DNA of 28,648 bases, taken from an uncultured Bacilli bacterium. Lineage in GTDB: Bacteria > Bacillota_I > Bacilli_A > RF39 > UBA660. Under the pieces are notes generated by a model. It made no database searches, had not been told where the DNA came from, and saw only the letters and a list, made by a program, of their open reading frames with translations. Positions 1-7,419 of this stretch are shown here, one piece after another. Position 1 is the first letter of the stretch. Each line of letters begins with the position of its first letter. The translations under genes were made by a program, and so were the position numbers. The stretch is taken from positions 1 through 28,648 of the forward strand of contig CANQHB010000003.1 in the NCBI GenBank assembly GCA_947623755.1. The letters are read 5' to 3'.

Positions 1-45
1 TTTATTAGAGAAAAGATACTTAAAAAGTAGGTCACTGTTTAACAT
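1..45 (-). CDS. Rpn-family nuclease/transposase-like protein, N-terminal 15 codons only
   Basis: The frame opens at an ATG at 45 and runs off the left edge. The 15 visible residues read MLNSDLLFKYLFSNK. This resembles the start of Rpn-type PD-(D/E)XK nucleases (recombination-promoting nuclease/putative transposase), which often begin with a D-x-x-FK-x-x-F motif. A strong GGGAGG ribosome binding site lies at 55-60, nine bases upstream. An ATG at 50 in another frame stops after three codons and is not the start. The family call rests on a very short match, so it is tentative. A protein of the same family ends at the right edge of the window. Confidence 0.45.
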   Translation of the reverse strand, partial: MLNSDLLFKYLFSNK

Positions 46-144
46 ATCATTAAACCTCCCTTCACTAATAATTATTACCCGGATATACCCTATTTCCTTC
101 TTTTTTTCTTAAAACCGGAAAAAATTTGGGAATTTGGTTTATTC

Positions 145-161
145 TTCGACAAAATCCGACA
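145..161 (-). promoter_or_regulatory. Two Spo0A-box-like sites in tandem
   Basis: Read on the minus strand, TGTCGGA (155-161) is followed by TGTCGAA (145-151). The second is a perfect match to the Spo0A 0A box (TGTCGAA) and the first has one mismatch. They lie 10 bases apart, one helical turn, as in tandem 0A boxes of Bacillus. They sit about 100 bases upstream of the left-edge gene. The sites are short and could occur by chance in AT-rich DNA, although a C and G core is less frequent here. Confidence 0.3.
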
Positions 162-164
162 CAC

Positions 165-194
165 CAAAAAAGAGCAAAGAATAAACTTTACTCT
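165..194 (-). terminator. Rho-independent terminator of the surface protein gene
   Basis: On the minus strand AGAGTAAAG (186-194) pairs with CTTTGCTCT (171-179). This is nine pairs including one G-T, with a six-base loop, followed by a T run (166-171). It lies about 70 bases after the stop of the gene ending at 263. A second GC-rich stem (TAGGCC/GGCCTA, about 204-225) lies between the stop and this hairpin and has no T run. Confidence 0.7.
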
Positions 195-262
195 GTAATA
201 TGTTAGGCCGTAAAGGGTTGGCCTACTTGCCCATAAATTACATGCATTATGAGCAAGATTAT

Positions 263-2197
263 TTAATCTGTTACTATATAAGGATTTTCTTTTGTTCCTT
301 TTTCTCCAGTTCCATTAAAAGTAAATTTTGTACTTGATTTTAGATTGATTACTGGTCGGACACCAAAAAGGCCACTTACTCCGCTGCCACCGAGAAAACC
401 ATCATTATTCACATAGAACACTAAACTAGCACCGTTAAAGTTTCTTGGGGATATTGTCCAATATGCTTCTCCTGTATATAACCAATAACCCGTATTATTT
501 TGTCCACCAAATCCCCCAGCTAGTATTACTTCATCCATAGTTATTAAGCCTACTGGATAAGCTAAAGTTTTATTTCCTCTTTTAGCGTGGCTTTTCCAAG
601 TATAATTATCTCTTTTATAATCTGCATTATTTTCATAATCTTCTGGACTACTGCTACATCTTAAATCTGGATATTGTGCATCTATTCTCCAATTATAATT
701 ATTTGTTAAAGCTTTATAAAAGCCTTTATATGCTGTAATTACTGCTCCCGTTCCTCTATTTGCTGTATCTTCACTGTTCCACCATTGTTGTGGATTACTA
801 CTTATTTGCCTATTATTGCAAAAGCCCGCATTTTCATCGATATGATTTAATTGGGTTGTTTCATTTAAATTAGTTTCTTGACTGAACCATGTTTCTGTTT
901 TTTCTGCAATGGTACTTTGTGTACTATTAGAATGAGTATTATTGTAGTTTGGACTTCCAGTTGAACCATAATAATACCCAACACTAGTATTGTCGTTATA
1001 ATATTGTTGTTGTTTATTATATTGTGTATTTGCTGTTTCAATATTTTTACCATTTTCTGATACTGAATTTCCTTCTCCAGCGTAAATTAATCTTATTGTT
1101 CCGTCGCCATTTATTCGGATGATTCGCCACCAGATATTTTTAGTGCCTCTTTCCCCAAATTTGACCCAGTTATTATTGGTTGTTCCTCTAAAATAGTAAC
1201 TTTCTCCATCGTCATCTGAGGCACTGCATATTAATTTTTCGGTATATTCTATTCCTGTTACTGTTACTTGCCCATTCTCAATTGTTGGACAATTATTCAT
1301 TGATTTTAAATTTTTCATATCTGATAATAAATTTGCTCCTGTATATATTTTATCAAAATATAGTTCACATTCTGTTCCACTTTTTGTAAAGCTAGTAACT
1401 AGTAACCCTTTGTTCTTATTATCCCATATTGGTTTGGCTCCATTATTGCAAACTGTTTTTTCTTGATTTATTATATATCCTTCTTGTGGAATATCATCTG
1501 TTTTTTCATATTTTCCATCTTCTTGTTCTATGTACGCTGCAATTATATTAATGTCAGATTTGGTGTCACTGGCCTCGGCATTTATTACTCCATTAAATGA
1601 ACCGCCTTTATCTTTTGGGTATTGGTCGTTATCTTCGTTTGGATATTCTATTATGATATAATAATATACGATTTGACCATCTGGGGTAGCATTAATAAAT
1701 TCATCTTTGGCTAATTCAACAAGTATACTTTCTTCACTTGATTGGATTGTTCCTGTTGTTAATACTTCGCCCATTTGACTTTCATTTTTTATATCACATG
1801 TTTCATATAATTTTCTTCCTCCACTTACTTGTTCATCATGCTTTTTACAATTGGAATTTGTTTCAATTTGACTACTTGTTTTATAGACAGTGAATTTTAA
1901 ATTTGTAGCTAATGTGTTTGTTCCTGTCCATACTAAATTATATGGTATTACTTCATTATTACCTGTTGCTGTTACTTTTATTCTAGAAATATCTCTATGG
2001 CCTGGAAGCATATCTTCAGCATTAAAATTTAATTCTCCTTCTACTTTTAATGTTGCTCCATGGATATTAGCGGTTGTTACTGTGGTACTTGCTCCCTTTC
2101 CATCTAATAAAGTTCTTCCTACAAAATAAGCTAATGCTATACTTACTGTTAATAACATTACAAACACTACAACAATTATTTTTTTATTCTTTTTCAT
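263..2197 (-). CDS. Signal-anchored surface protein with DUF6273-like C-terminal region
   Basis: The protein has 644 residues. A short basic start and one hydrophobic segment (about 7-27) suggest an uncleaved anchor or signal peptide, followed by an extracellular chain. Residues about 30-200 resemble the beta-sandwich of TasA/camelysin-type secreted proteins, with a VTTANI motif and an LPG near residue 64; this is tentative. A middle part has several Cys residues. From about 355 (WWRIIRINGDGTIRLIY) to the C-terminus (YWTISPR, GVRPVINL) it resembles the DUF6273 region found on secreted proteins of gut Firmicutes. Function is unknown; surface adhesion or sensing is a guess. The start has a good GAGGTGAG site and an extended -10 promoter. 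It is divergent from the tandem-XRE regulator, which may control it. Confidence 0.75.
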   Translation of the reverse strand: MKKNKKIIVVVFVMLLTVSIALAYFVGRTLLDGKGASTTVTTANIHGATLKVEGELNFNAEDMLPGHRDISRIKVTATGNNEVIPYNLVWTGTNTLATNLKFTVYKTSSQIETNSNCKKHDEQVSGGRKLYETCDIKNESQMGEVLTTGTIQSSEESILVELAKDEFINATPDGQIVYYYIIIEYPNEDNDQYPKDKGGSFNGVINAEASDTKSDINIIAAYIEQEDGKYEKTDDIPQEGYIINQEKTVCNNGAKPIWDNKNKGLLVTSFTKSGTECELYFDKIYTGANLLSDMKNLKSMNNCPTIENGQVTVTGIEYTEKLICSASDDDGESYYFRGTTNNNWVKFGERGTKNIWWRIIRINGDGTIRLIYAGEGNSVSENGKNIETANTQYNKQQQYYNDNTSVGYYYGSTGSPNYNNTHSNSTQSTIAEKTETWFSQETNLNETTQLNHIDENAGFCNNRQISSNPQQWWNSEDTANRGTGAVITAYKGFYKALTNNYNWRIDAQYPDLRCSSSPEDYENNADYKRDNYTWKSHAKRGNKTLAYPVGLITMDEVILAGGFGGQNNTGYWLYTGEAYWTISPRNFNGASLVFYVNNDGFLGGSGVSGLFGVRPVINLKSSTKFTFNGTGEKGTKENPYIVTD

Positions 2198-2221
2198 ATA
2201 CTCACCTCATATGTTACAAAT

Positions 2222-2250
2222 ATTATATCATTTTTGCTGAATATTGTACA
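2222..2250 (-). promoter_or_regulatory. Promoter of the surface protein gene
   Basis: On the minus strand, TGTACA (2245-2250), 17 bases, then TATAAT (2222-2227), with an extended TGA just before the -10 (TGATATAAT). The -35 is 4/6 to consensus and is the same palindrome used by the opposite promoter. Confidence 0.65.
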
Positions 2251-2272
2251 TACTTTTTTAAAATATTTATAT
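2244..2272 (+). promoter_or_regulatory. Promoter of the tandem-XRE gene
   Basis: TTGTAC (2244-2249), 17 bases, then TTATAT (2267-2272). It overlaps the -35 of the divergent promoter at the TGTACA palindrome, so a protein bound there would block both. The -10 match is moderate. Confidence 0.5.
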
Positions 2273-2312
2273 TAATTAAGTAAAATATGTATATATAAGG
2301 AGTATATAAAAT

Positions 2313-2774
2313 ATGAAACAAATTGAAATGTCTATAGCCGAAAGATTAAAAGAAATAAGAACTTACTTTGATTTTTCGCAAAAGCACATAGGAGAAATAT
2401 TAAATATAAGTCAATCAACGTATGTCTCTTATGAAACCAATCGCCGTATTATTCCATTAAAGCACTTAAATACTTTAGCCAATTATTACAAAACTTCCGT
2501 AGATTATCTACTTGGATTAACAAATAAAAATAAAAAAGTTAAAAATATTAAATTAAATGCTGATGAAATTGGACACAATTTAAAAAAATTTCGCACTGAG
2601 CAAAATTTAACCATTAGGCAACTAGCCGAAAATATTAATGTCGACAATTCTTTAATCACCAAATATGAAACAGGTCATACTTTAATAAGTACTCATGCTT
2701 GCTATGATATAGCCCGAAAATTTAATATCTCTGTCGATTATCTTTTAGGAAGAAGCAATACTAAAGATATCTAA
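2313..2774 (+). CDS. Transcriptional regulator with two XRE-family helix-turn-helix domains
   Basis: The protein has 153 residues made almost entirely of two Cro/C1-type HTH domains: residues about 10-65 and about 87-145, joined by a lysine-rich linker. Each copy has the Q..IG/QLA..L recognition part, a YE.. motif and ends in SVDYLLG. The start is ATG at 2313 with AAGGAG ten bases upstream; an in-frame ATG at 2328 is a weaker alternative. Tandem XRE domains in one small chain with no effector domain suggest a protein that reads two half-sites or works as a compact pseudo-dimer. It likely controls itself and the divergent surface gene. It converges on gpr with only six bases between the stops. 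Confidence 0.88.
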   Translation: MKQIEMSIAERLKEIRTYFDFSQKHIGEILNISQSTYVSYETNRRIIPLKHLNTLANYYKTSVDYLLGLTNKNKKVKNIKLNADEIGHNLKKFRTEQNLTIRQLAENINVDNSLITKYETGHTLISTHACYDIARKFNISVDYLLGRSNTKDI

Positions 2775-2780
2775 TCACAC

Positions 2781-3509
2781 TTAAAAAAATAAATCATTTA
2801 ATGCATCACTTATAATTTTACTTGTCATATTAATTACTTCTTTAACATTAGGCGTAGTATATAACTTTTTATCTTTTTCCCATACTAAAGGAACACCTAT
2901 AGCTATAACTGGAATTTTAAAAGTACTACTATCTATTTTTTTATTATCTTTTATTGCACTTCCCGGAATAATTCCGGTATTATTAATTTCGATGCAATTA
3001 TTTAAATATTCTTCGTTACTTGTTGCCAGTGTATCTATCATGATAATTACTGATGGATGTAATTTTTTTACCACCATTTCAATTAAACTAAAAGAGCTAA
3101 TTCCGGTTTTTTCGGTAACTTCTGGATTAAAAAGAGCGACTTTCGGTAAATTTAAAAAATCATTAAAATGATTAGTTGCCATTATCTTATTAGTGGTCTT
3201 AATTCCTAAACTATCACAAATAATACTGGAATTTCCTAATCCCACAATTAAAGGTTTAGTGGGATTTTGATTTTTAAAAAACAACTTTAAAATTTTCATT
3301 AATTCTTTTTTTATCATTTTTTCTTTTTTAACTAAATTAACATAATCAAAATTTATGGAATAGTAATCTCCTTTAATTCTTTTTAATTTCTTTTCATTAC
3401 TACTATCCACTTTAAAATGCACAACCCTAAACCCACTATATTTATATTCATCTATTTTATATAAATTATCTTTAATAATTTTTGAAGAATCCATTAACAC
3501 TTTTTTCAA
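2781..3509 (-). CDS. gpr: Spore germination protease GPR, short form
   Basis: The protein has 242 residues. GPR degrades the small acid-soluble proteins of spores at germination. Diagnostic stretches are LIVGLGNSSIICDSLG, IIMIDTLATS, TGIIPGSA, PVIAIGVP and the C-terminal YTTPNVKEV followed by a helix. The two Asp residues in GNSSIICD and MID match the conserved acidic residues of the family (GN..-PDALGP and AIDALA in Bacillus). It is well short of the ~370 of Bacillus. The N-terminal RTDLAVE propeptide segment is absent and the loop before the last helix is shortened. The most upstream start is TTG at 3509 with GGTGG in front; ATG at 3494 is possible. Divergent placement relative to rpsT fits the Bacillus order, apart from the gene between them. 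Confidence 0.88.
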   Translation of the reverse strand: MKKVLMDSSKIIKDNLYKIDEYKYSGFRVVHFKVDSSNEKKLKRIKGDYYSINFDYVNLVKKEKMIKKELMKILKLFFKNQNPTKPLIVGLGNSSIICDSLGIKTTNKIMATNHFNDFLNLPKVALFNPEVTEKTGISSFSLIEMVVKKLHPSVIIMIDTLATSNEEYLNNCIEINNTGIIPGSAIKDNKKIDSSTFKIPVIAIGVPLVWEKDKKLYTTPNVKEVINMTSKIISDALNDLFF

Positions 3510-3525
3510 AACTTACCACCATTTA

Positions 3526-3555
3526 TATTATGGAAAAAAGAAAAGAAAGATATAC
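3526..3555 (-). promoter_or_regulatory. Sigma-G-like promoter of gpr
   Basis: On the minus strand, GTATA (3551-3555), 18 bases, then CATAATA (3526-3532). This fits the forespore sigma-G type (GnATR and CATnnTA) and gpr is a known sigma-F/G gene in Bacillus. The predicted transcript start (about 3519) falls on the ribosome site used by the TTG start, which weakens either the promoter or that start. Confidence 0.4.
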
Positions 3556-3570
3556 TTTTTTTATCTTTCT
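3541..3570 (-). terminator. AT-rich terminator of the repeat-protein gene
   Basis: On the minus strand AGAAAGATA (3562-3570) pairs with TATCTTTCT (3544-3552), nine pairs, followed by TTT-C and a T-rich run. The stem overlaps the last codons and the stop. It is weak because it is AT-rich. Confidence 0.45.
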
Positions 3571-6500
3571 CTTCCCCAAATATTTTGTTCCATATCATTA
3601 ATAAATAATCTTAATAAAGTATAAATATCATAATCTTTAAAAGTTAAGAATTGATTTAATTTATCTCTAACTATAAGTTCATATTGTTCTTTTCTAATTC
3701 CCATATCTCTATACTTATACTCGATTATTTTTATGGCTGCACTTAACATTTTTATCTTTTTTTCTGTTAACTTATCTAACTCCTGTAATAGTCTTTCTTT
3801 TCCAAAATTACTTAAACCAATTACTTCTTGCAAATATCTTCTATCATTATTTACAATTTTTTCTTGTTCCAAAGCTCTATATTTTTTTACTAAATACCCT
3901 TTAATATAGTTTCTAGCTTTCTTTTTATCTTCTCCCGTTAAATCGCCATTAACAAAATCTTGAACTAACTTCCTTCTTTCTGGTGGAATATTTGCTAATA
4001 TCCTATCTGCTAGTTCTCTTTTTTGCGGTGTCTCATCTTCATATAAAAACATATAGATTGACGTATACTTTTTCTTTTTCGGTAAATAACCGGTATCTAC
4101 CCACTTCTTATAGGTCATTTTAAGTGCTTGCAGGCTTCCACTTGCTTTTCTTACTTCAAAATATTTCATTTCTTCTCTCTTAATATATTTACTAATTCTT
4201 GCCTGAACTTCTTCGCTTCCCAAACTAAACAAATAATCTATTACTTCTTTCTTCTCTTCCAAAGTTTTATCTCCATAGGTAAAGTAATCATATAAACTTA
4301 ATTTATCTACACGGGTTTTATTAGGTATAACTTTACTATCTTTAGTCTTTTTACTTATATATTTACTTTTGGCTTTCTTTTTACTTGGTAAAAAGCCGGT
4401 ATCCACCCATCTTTCATAATTTCTATTTATTGATGAAATATTATACCTAACCATTCTCTTTTCTTTTGTATCGGTTATTTCCCCTTTTAAATATAATTCT
4501 ATTCTTTCTCTTACTGGCGGATTTATTCTTGAAAGTAAATAATCGATTACTTCTTTTTTCTCTTCTAAAGGTTTATCTCCATACGTAAAGTAATCATAAA
4601 TTTCTTTATCTTTTTTTAATTTAAAAGCCCCTTCTTTTGGTAAAATTCCGGTATCTACCCATCTTTCATAATTTTTTTCTATATATAAAAGATTATTCAT
4701 AGTTTTTTTAATTAATTCTTTATCTGTTATTTCTCCCTTTAGATATAATTCTATTCTTTCTCTTATCGGTTCACTTAATTTGGCAAGTAAATGGTCTATT
4801 ACTTCTTTTTTCTCTTCTAAAGGTTTATCCCCATACGTAAAGTAATCATAAATTTCTTTATCTTTTTTTAATTTAAAGGCTCCTTTTTTCGGTAAAATTC
4901 CGGTATCTACCCATTTTTTATAATATTTTTTGATATTTTCTAATTTTTTTTGGGTTTTTCTTTTTTCTTCTTCACTTGTTATCTTACCTTTTAAATAATC
5001 TTCTAACAATTCTCTAGACTTTTCATCGAGTCTTCCCATTAAAGTATCAATTACAGCCTTTTTTACTTTTAAAGGTTTATTTCCGTAGGTAAAATATTCA
5101 TAAATTGTTCTTTCTTGAGCGACAAAATTATTATACATTACTGGGGTTTTCTTTTCTGGTACTCTCCCGGTATTCTCCCAATTTTTAAAGTTCTTTTTTA
5201 ACGAAGCAATATTATATTTTACCTTTTTTAATTCATCTTTATCTGTTAAATTTCCCTTTAAATAATTAATAATCCTCATCTGCGATATCTTATCCATTCT
5301 CATGAACATATAATAAATAATTCGCTCTTTTTCTTTATCTTCTCCTATTTCCTCTTTAAATAAATTATAAACATTTTCATAATCTTTTAAGAAATACCCA
5401 TTATTAACCCAGAACTTATAATCATTCTTTAACTTTCTTAAAAACGGATAAAATTTTCTTAGACTTGCCAAATCTAATTCATTACTTAAATATTTATTTA
5501 AAGTTGTTCTTTCTTCTTCACTTAAAAAACTTAATAAATAATCTATGGCTTCTTTTTTCTCATCTAAAGGCTTATCTTTATAAATAAAAATATCATAAAC
5601 ACTTTTTGGCTTTTCTTTTGCTTGTTCTTTAAAATAGTTAATTATAGTCTTTAATGCTAAAGCCTCATCTTCCGTTAATTTAAAACCTAACGCTTTTTTT
5701 AATAACCAAATCTTTAACTCCTGCTTCTTACCTTCATTTAAAGTATTAAAGATTCTTTTAATTTCTTCTTCGGTATCCGCCTCTGGTATATAATCTATCA
5801 ATAACTTTAAATAATTGTCTTTAATTTGTAAATATATTTTCTCTTTTTCTAAAAATATTGGTTTTAGTTCATTATTAATAAATTTAAAAACTTTATAACT
5901 TTCGGTATCATCTAATTTTCTATTAAAATATTTTCCCAATGATAGCTTTCTTGGTCCACTTAATTCCTCATAAATTAAAGATGATAACCATTCTATTTCT
6001 TCATGAGCTAATTTATCAGTCTTAAAAAAATCTTCTAAAGAGTTAAATGCTTTTTTAACCTCCTTTACCTCACTTTTTCTATTTTCTATTCTCTTATTAG
6101 TTAAAGTATAAATTTTATTTAAGAAATCTCGATATCTTTCTTTAGAAATATTTTTATAATTAGCATATTCTTCCATAAGTTCATTTAATTCCCGATATGA
6201 ATAATTTACAACAACTTTAAAGAACATATCTCTTTTTATTACTTTAATTTCTTCGGTAAAAACTAAATATATTTTATTTAAAGTATCATAATTTCTTAAT
6301 ATATATTTAATTACTTTATAATGTTCATTATATATAACATTTTCTTTACTTAATGGTTCTAAGTCATAATTTAACAAAGATTTAATATAATTTAATGTCT
6401 TTACTGTCCAATCAAGTGACTTATTATAAGGCTTTAACAGTAAAATATCATCATAATCTCCATGTACATAACTAAGAATTTGTTGATAATTAAAATTCTC

Positions 6501-6920
6501 AATATTAATTGTTTTAAGTAAATCTCTAAATACTTTTGAATCATTTTTTACTAAATAAAAATATTCTTGGTCAAACTTAAAATGGTATTCTTTAGCCAAA
6601 CTAAAAATGGCTTTTAAAATATCCCCCGCGCTTAATCCTTCTTTTTTTAATTTTAGAATATAATTATGGATTAAAAACATTTTTTTGGCTTTTCCACACC
6701 GACTAATATAATTATTAACCGCATTAGAAAGAGTAATACTTACATGTTCAATCTTTGGTTCTTCCCTAACGGCTTTTTGAAAAACTTTTTCCCAGGCTTC
6801 CTCTTTTAAACCTAAATAATTATAATTTATTAAATACCAATTAATTAAGGCTTCTAATTCATCTTTAAATTCGTCCTCGTAATTTTCTCCTGCAATAATT
6901 CTTTCAAAAATAGAATTCAT
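3561..6920 (-). CDS. Large protein with seven tandem ~75-residue repeats, function unknown
   Basis: The protein has 1119 residues from the ATG at 6920 (GGTGAT just upstream). A TTG at 6938 also extends the frame but lacks a ribosome site. There is no signal peptide or membrane segment, so it should be cytoplasmic. Residues 1-435 are helical, charged and not recognised. From about 440 to 1017 there are seven repeats, starting near 440, 516, 605, 689, 773, 875 and 954. Each has the order IYDYFTYGDKPLEEKKEVID, then RERIELYLKGEIT, then NYERWVDTGxLPKK. Repeats 4 and 5 are the most alike. The unit looks like a small helical bundle and the RERIELYLKGEIT part recalls the first helices of sigma-4-like HTH domains. 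DNA or protein binding is possible but unproven. A near-consensus promoter serves it. It lies between gpr and rpsT. Confidence 0.85.
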   Translation of the reverse strand: MNSIFERIIAGENYEDEFKDELEALINWYLINYNYLGLKEEAWEKVFQKAVREEPKIEHVSITLSNAVNNYISRCGKAKKMFLIHNYILKLKKEGLSAGDILKAIFSLAKEYHFKFDQEYFYLVKNDSKVFRDLLKTINIENFNYQQILSYVHGDYDDILLLKPYNKSLDWTVKTLNYIKSLLNYDLEPLSKENVIYNEHYKVIKYILRNYDTLNKIYLVFTEEIKVIKRDMFFKVVVNYSYRELNELMEEYANYKNISKERYRDFLNKIYTLTNKRIENRKSEVKEVKKAFNSLEDFFKTDKLAHEEIEWLSSLIYEELSGPRKLSLGKYFNRKLDDTESYKVFKFINNELKPIFLEKEKIYLQIKDNYLKLLIDYIPEADTEEEIKRIFNTLNEGKKQELKIWLLKKALGFKLTEDEALALKTIINYFKEQAKEKPKSVYDIFIYKDKPLDEKKEAIDYLLSFLSEEERTTLNKYLSNELDLASLRKFYPFLRKLKNDYKFWVNNGYFLKDYENVYNLFKEEIGEDKEKERIIYYMFMRMDKISQMRIINYLKGNLTDKDELKKVKYNIASLKKNFKNWENTGRVPEKKTPVMYNNFVAQERTIYEYFTYGNKPLKVKKAVIDTLMGRLDEKSRELLEDYLKGKITSEEEKRKTQKKLENIKKYYKKWVDTGILPKKGAFKLKKDKEIYDYFTYGDKPLEEKKEVIDHLLAKLSEPIRERIELYLKGEITDKELIKKTMNNLLYIEKNYERWVDTGILPKEGAFKLKKDKEIYDYFTYGDKPLEEKKEVIDYLLSRINPPVRERIELYLKGEITDTKEKRMVRYNISSINRNYERWVDTGFLPSKKKAKSKYISKKTKDSKVIPNKTRVDKLSLYDYFTYGDKTLEEKKEVIDYLFSLGSEEVQARISKYIKREEMKYFEVRKASGSLQALKMTYKKWVDTGYLPKKKKYTSIYMFLYEDETPQKRELADRILANIPPERRKLVQDFVNGDLTGEDKKKARNYIKGYLVKKYRALEQEKIVNNDRRYLQEVIGLSNFGKERLLQELDKLTEKKIKMLSAAIKIIEYKYRDMGIRKEQYELIVRDKLNQFLTFKDYDIYTLLRLFINDMEQNIWGRER
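4484..4932 (-). repeat. Direct DNA repeat within the repeat-protein gene (period 252)
   Basis: About 4484-4680 and 4736-4932 are two copies in register, 252 bases apart, encoding repeats 5 and 4. Between 4546-4625 and 4798-4877, 79 of 80 bases are identical, including an exact 47-base run starting at 4579. The 84-codon period keeps the frame, so slippage or recombination here would add or remove a whole unit. Confidence 0.9.
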
Positions 6921-6944
6921 AATATCACCAATTTCCAAAAAAAT

Positions 6945-6973
6945 ATTTTATCTAAAACCCCCTAAAAAGTCAA
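6945..6973 (-). promoter_or_regulatory. Promoter of the repeat-protein gene
   Basis: On the minus strand, TTGACT (6968-6973), 17 bases, then TAAAAT (6945-6950). Both boxes are one base from the vegetative consensus. It is divergent from the rpsT promoter. Confidence 0.75.
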
Positions 6974-7041
6974 TAAAAACTCCCTAATTCCCTTTTAATT
7001 CTCTCTTTTAACAAGTAAAGATAGGTTTTTACGGAAAAAGC

Positions 7042-7070
7042 TTGAAAAAAGCCGGTTTTTTTGATAGAAT
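7042..7070 (+). promoter_or_regulatory. rpsT promoter
   Basis: TTGAAA (7042-7047), 17 bases, then TAGAAT (7065-7070), each close to consensus. The leader is about 26 bases long. It excludes the upstream in-frame start at 7061. Confidence 0.8.
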
Positions 7071-7102
7071 TGATACTGAAATCAAGGAAGGAGTGTTCCC
7101 AT

Positions 7103-7366
7103 ATGGCAAATATTAAAAGCTCTAAAAAAGCAATTAAAGTAATAGCGAAAAAAACAGAAAATAACCATGAGCCTAAAGCTAGAGTTAAAAACTTAATTAA
7201 AGAAACTGAAAAAGCTATCGCAAATGGTGATAAAGAAAATGCTACTACTCTATATAAAGATGTTCAAAAGAATTTAGACCAAGCCACTAGCAAAGGTTTA
7301 ATTAAAACTAATACATCTAATAGACAAAAGAAAAGATTATCAAATAAAATTAAAAATATGAAGTAA
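7103..7366 (+). CDS. rpsT: 30S ribosomal protein S20
   Basis: The protein has 87 residues beginning MANIKSSKKAIK, the usual S20 start, followed by a Lys-rich chain of three long helices (RVKNLIKETEKAI, LYKDVQKNLDQATSKGLI). It ends in an RQKKRLSNKI stretch. S20 binds 16S rRNA early in small-subunit assembly. The start at 7103 is set by GGAG at 7090-7093; the frame extends 14 codons further up but those lie over the promoter. Its own promoter and terminator make it a single-gene unit. Adjacent divergent gpr is a conserved Bacilli arrangement, here interrupted by the repeat protein. Confidence 0.97.
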   Translation: MANIKSSKKAIKVIAKKTENNHEPKARVKNLIKETEKAIANGDKENATTLYKDVQKNLDQATSKGLIKTNTSNRQKKRLSNKIKNMK

Positions 7367-7394
7367 CATTTTATTGTGAACTTCTTTTTTTTTT
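7360..7394 (+). terminator. rpsT terminator
   Basis: GAAGT (7360-7364) pairs with ACTTC (7380-7384) and ACA (7366-7368) with TGT (7375-7377), followed by ten T. The stem starts inside the last codons of rpsT. The same stretch carries the -35 of the next gene. Confidence 0.75.
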
Positions 7395-7402
7395 GCTATA
7401 CT
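7374..7402 (+). promoter_or_regulatory. Promoter of the transglutaminase-like gene
   Basis: TTGTGA (7374-7379), 17 bases, then TATACT (7397-7402). It sits inside the rpsT terminator and leaves a leader of only about ten bases before the GTG start. The -35 is 4/6 to consensus. Confidence 0.45.
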
Positions 7403-7419
7403 ACTTATAGGTGATTTAA

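Noticed and set aside
204..225. TAGGCC/GGCCTA hairpin as the terminator of the surface gene
   Set aside because: The stem is only six pairs with a ten-base loop and no T run; the hairpin at 165-194 is a better fit.
865..1053. Minus-strand open frame inside the surface protein gene
   Set aside because: Low-complexity translation rich in I and Q, other frame of a well-supported gene, no ribosome site.
3561..6920. CRISPR-like array suggested by the repeated motifs
   Set aside because: Repeats are in-frame codons of a protein with period 252 or similar, with no short palindromic units or unique spacers.
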